NCBI GenBank assembly: GCA_022561255.1
Contig: JADFRO010000131.1
Location: forward strand, 1-7,761
Length of the DNA stretch: 7,761 nucleotides
Direction: 5' to 3'
DNA from: Planctomycetota bacterium
GTDB lineage: Bacteria; Planctomycetota; Phycisphaerae; UBA1845
Shown here: positions 6,701-7,761 of the stretch, one piece after another
Layout: each line of letters starts with the position of its first letter
How positions within the stretch are numbered: position 1 is the first letter of the stretch
The notes under the pieces: generated by a model
What the model was told of the DNA's origin: nothing
The model's input: only the letters and a program-made list of their open reading frames with translations
The model's database searches: none
Position numbers and translations under genes: made by a program

Positions 6701-6920
6701 CGCAGTATCCGACCGGATGGCCGACGTGGAGCCCCGCACCGCTGGGATAGGGAAACATGTCGAGAATGTAGTACTTCGGCTTGCTCGGATCCGTGCCCGT
6801 CTCGCCCGGGTTGCCGACGCGGAACGTCTGCTGCTCCTCCCAGAACAACTGCCACCGCGGCTCGATGGCTGCGGGGTCGTATCGGCCCACCTTCGTCGTC
6901 TGTTCTGAATGGGTCGTCAT
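3798..6920 (-). CDS. leuS: Leucine--tRNA ligase (LeuRS), enlarged form
   Basis: LeuRS charges tRNA-Leu with leucine in the cytoplasm. From ATG 6920 it has 1040 residues, well above about 860 in E. coli. Seen in order: YDPAAIEPRW (14-23), FPYPSGAGLHVGH with the HIGH-class motif (65-68), GFDAFGLPAEQYA (94-106), NWCPALGTVLANEEV (243-257), the CP1 editing domain with TTRPDTLFGATY (355-366) and YGTGAIMAVPGGDARD (440-455), VNYKLRDWLFSRQRYWG (603-619), KMSKS (810-814), and an anticodon and C-terminal region ending near INGKLRARV. Two blocks account for much of the extra length: about 65 residues near 163-233 before LAYIDEIPVNW, and about 65-70 near 471-546 between LPIVSVV and the GEGVAVNS strand. 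The editing motif has Gly where E. coli has His in PGHD, while both aspartates (452, 455) remain. TTG 6944 would add eight residues; neither start has a clear Shine-Dalgarno, and ATG is preferred. Confidence 0.95.
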   Translation of the reverse strand: MTTHSEQTTKVGRYDPAAIEPRWQLFWEEQQTFRVGNPGETGTDPSKPKYYILDMFPYPSGAGLHVGHPVGYCATDIVARYKRMKGFNVLRPMGFDAFGLPAEQYAVETNVHPAVTTKKNIDIYRRQLKTFGFSYDWNREIATCDPSYYKHTQWMFSRMFDSWYDASCRWTAQDGTRIVGKARAISELVEELEAGRLVVDASLKPAVPDSTKQQRAWGELSESERERVVSGQRLAYIDEIPVNWCPALGTVLANEEVDAEGRSDRGGHPVFRRPLRQWLLRITKYAERLLGDLDELDWPEAVKLMQRNWVGRSTGAEVVFPLADHWRVEGGRWVCSDGAASLSCDQPHHAIKVYTTRPDTLFGATYVVLAPEHELVEQVTTDEQRSQVDQYVEAAQRKSDMSRTTEVKEKTGVFTGAYAINPVSAARIPIWIADYVLMGYGTGAIMAVPGGDARDFEFARAFDLPIVSVVKPPTDWVEQRLETLASGIDEAATKGFDRIAAEVPELSTEIAQRRERSTGLGAKTLETLRNSVGLERLADHVVKHPKAWGDAYSGEGVAVNSPAAELSASVPGGACELNGLSSGDATVKIVAWLEAAGVGRATVNYKLRDWLFSRQRYWGEPFPVLHGESGETRLVADEDLPVELPEMEDFRPTPSAETSESVPAPPLSRAGDWITVEQDGQTFRRDLNTMPQWAGSCWYYLRFIDPHNADRFCGSDAERYWMPVDLYVGGAEHAVLHLLYARFWHKVLFDLGWVSTREPFRKLFNQGMIQGFAFRDQRGMIVGPDAVEERGEDRFVLKASGEVVTRVIAKMSKSLKNVVSPDEIIGRYGADTFRMYEMFMGPLDSAKPWNTRDVPGLHKLCQRIWRLYVDEVTGSLSAAVCDDPPDEKSLRALHKVIKRVTEDIEAMKFNTAIAAIFDFVNTMTPQSKRSRVVLEPFVLVMSPFAPHLGEELWARLGHAESLAYEPWPSFDPKYAHDEEVEIAIQINGKLRARVMMAADADSAATELAAMADAKIGEAIAGKTVRKVIVVVGRLVNILVS

Positions 6921-6997
6921 CGCAGGAGAACCATCGCAGCCCAAAACGCATGGGGGCTACGTCACGCATCGACCCCAAGTCGGACCGAGAGCGGCAG

Positions 6998-7026
6998 AGT
7001 CTAGTGACGCCCTCCGATTTCTGCAA
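6998..7026 (-). promoter_or_regulatory. Weak candidate promoter for leuS
   Basis: Minus-strand TTGCAG (complement of 7021-7026) and TAGACT (complement of 6998-7003) lie 17 bases apart, about 80 bases before ATG 6920. The matches to consensus are three and four of six, so this is only the best-looking candidate in the gap. No T-box-like leader, leucine-rich attenuator peptide or terminator is visible between it and leuS. Confidence 0.3.
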
Positions 7027-7084
7027 ACCAAGCACCGCTCACGCGCGCTCGACCGACGCATCGCGACCACCCCAACCACTACGG

Positions 7085-7113
7085 TTGTTCGAGCGCCGAT
7101 CACTGCCTAGAAT
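7085..7113 (+). promoter_or_regulatory. Putative promoter of the zinc-ribbon gene
   Basis: A -10 box TAGAAT (7108-7113, five of six) and a weak -35 TTGTTC (7085-7090) are spaced by 17 bases. The start point would be near 7120, about 20 bases before GTG 7140. The divergent leuS candidate lies just to the left, so the 219-base gap would hold two non-overlapping promoters. Confidence 0.5.
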
Positions 7114-7125
7114 GATTTGCACAAA

Positions 7126-7130
7126 AGGAG
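7126..7130 (+). promoter_or_regulatory. Shine-Dalgarno AGGAG that sets the GTG 7140 start
   Basis: AGGAG, within AAAAGGAG (7123-7130), lies 9 bases before GTG 7140 and opens the only frame that gives a paired-cysteine protein. ATG at 7203 (residue 22) is the in-frame alternative without this support. Confidence 0.75.
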
Positions 7131-7139
7131 ACACCTAGC

Positions 7140-7761
7140 GTGGACCAGACGGATCACCAAACGAAGACCGATTCATCGGGCGATCCTCAACCGGATTCGT
7201 CGATGCCCACCGGCGACCACCCCCTCGAAGTCGCCGCCCGCAACGGAATCGGACCGCTCAGCCCCCGCGTCCGCGACGTTTGGCACGGTCACGCGATCCC
7301 CTGCGTTTCCTGCGGACAGCTCGTCGCGCGAAACGCCGATCGATGCGACCATTGCGACCAGGATCTGACCGACGAGATGATCGAGAAGATGCGCACTCAC
7401 GCCGGACCGTGGTATGTTCTGGAACACGTCCGTCCGTTTCCCGGCGTTTCGCTCGAACGCATCATTCGTCAGATTCGCCGAGGGCTATTGACCGAGACGT
7501 CGATCGTTCGCGGACCCTCCACGCAGTTTCAATGGCGCTTCGCCGTCGAAACACCGGGCCTCTCTCGATACTTCGGCAAGTGCTGGCAGTGTCATCACGA
7601 CGTCACCCACACCGATCCCTACTGCGCCGCGTGCCTGTCTTACCTATCGTTTGAAAAACCGCGACCGATCGCACCCGCCCCCCCGACGCCAACGCCGACA
7701 CCGGCACAACCCGCTACCACACGAATCGAAAACGATCCACAAAACTCAACGAGCACCATCA
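7140..7761 (+). CDS. Double zinc-ribbon protein with GYF_2/DUF4339-like middle segment, 3' partial
   Basis: The frame is open from GTG 7140 to the window edge, giving 207 residues without a stop. After a polar, disordered-looking head (1-45) comes a first zinc ribbon with C55, C58, C69, C72 (CX2C-X10-CX2C). Then follows LTDEMIEKMRTHAGPWYVL and a segment to about 145 with WYV, PGVSLERIIRQIRRG, ETSIVRGP and QWRFAVETPG, resembling GYF_2/DUF4339 domains in its Trp-Tyr start, GP-like turn and closing Trp-Arg. A second ribbon, C148, C151, C162, C165, has the same spacing. From about 174 the chain is Pro/Thr/Ala-rich, like a linker to a domain or membrane segment beyond the window. No signal peptide is present. 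These domains mediate protein binding rather than catalysis, so a scaffold or adaptor role is inference. I recognise the architecture as planctomycete-like but know no assigned function. Confidence 0.8.
   Translation, partial: MDQTDHQTKTDSSGDPQPDSSMPTGDHPLEVAARNGIGPLSPRVRDVWHGHAIPCVSCGQLVARNADRCDHCDQDLTDEMIEKMRTHAGPWYVLEHVRPFPGVSLERIIRQIRRGLLTETSIVRGPSTQFQWRFAVETPGLSRYFGKCWQCHHDVTHTDPYCAACLSYLSFEKPRPIAPAPPTPTPTPAQPATTRIENDPQNSTSTI

Larger units (their letters stand above)
6921..7139. other. Divergent intergenic region between leuS and the zinc-ribbon gene
   Basis: The 219 bases contain the two candidate promoters and the AGGAG site described separately. I found no tRNA, riboswitch-like fold or repeat in it. 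Confidence 0.5.

Noticed and set aside
6921..6944. TTG start for leuS eight codons upstream
   Set aside because: No ribosome site precedes it, and the added residues do not match LeuRS; ATG 6920 is the simpler start.
6487..7035. 182-codon minus-strand frame overlapping the leuS start
   Set aside because: Arg/Asp/Gly-rich frame-shifted shadow of the LeuRS N-terminal region with no motif.
7280..7654. 124-codon plus-strand frame inside the zinc-ribbon gene
   Set aside because: Arg/Ser-rich and out of frame with the paired-cysteine protein, which has a promoter and Shine-Dalgarno.

Overview
The window reads as an ordinary, gene-dense, GC-rich bacterial chromosome segment. No mobile element, CRISPR array, RNA gene or foreign-looking island is visible. 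A planctomycete, possibly from the Phycisphaerae side, is my best guess. The reasons are an unusually long LeuRS with extra blocks of a Bacteroidetes/planctomycete-like kind, a lipoprotein-like short SppA, a double zinc-ribbon/GYF_2-like protein of a type I associate with planctomycetes, and intergenic palindromes built on a GCGGGC-TTCA-GCCCGC core. This is recognition from memory, not a database match.

Layout. Positions 1-1101 (+) hold an S66-family LD-carboxypeptidase-like serine peptidase; its start lies close to the window edge. A 198-base gap carries a good sigma70-type promoter (1194-1221) and a strong Shine-Dalgarno. It leads into a short-form S49 signal peptide peptidase (1300-2313, +) that begins with GTG. 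This gene converges on a small secreted c-type cytochrome (2453-2881, -). The 139-base convergent gap holds a G:U-rich hairpin (2343-2369) and a good intrinsic terminator for the cytochrome (2394-2430). The cytochrome has its own promoter with a perfect TTGACA box.

Positions 3152-6920 (-) hold leucyl-tRNA synthetase followed 79 bases later by a CYTH-domain (CyaB/ThTPase-like) protein, probably one transcript. Between the CYTH gene and the cytochrome lie two degenerate copies of a short palindromic repeat. Divergent from leuS, at 7140 (+), a GTG-started gene with its own promoter and Shine-Dalgarno runs off the right edge. It encodes a protein with two identically spaced CX2C-X10-CX2C zinc ribbons flanking a GYF_2/DUF4339-like segment.

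How the genes relate. The two left-hand genes both encode envelope-associated hydrolases (peptidoglycan peptide trimming and membrane or signal-peptide proteolysis), but separate promoter evidence argues against a shared operon. leuS is housekeeping. The CYTH gene's position behind it is probably only transcriptional linkage. I see no convincing new multi-gene system. The least understood item is the partial double zinc-ribbon protein at the right end, followed by the enlarged LeuRS with a substituted editing-site motif.
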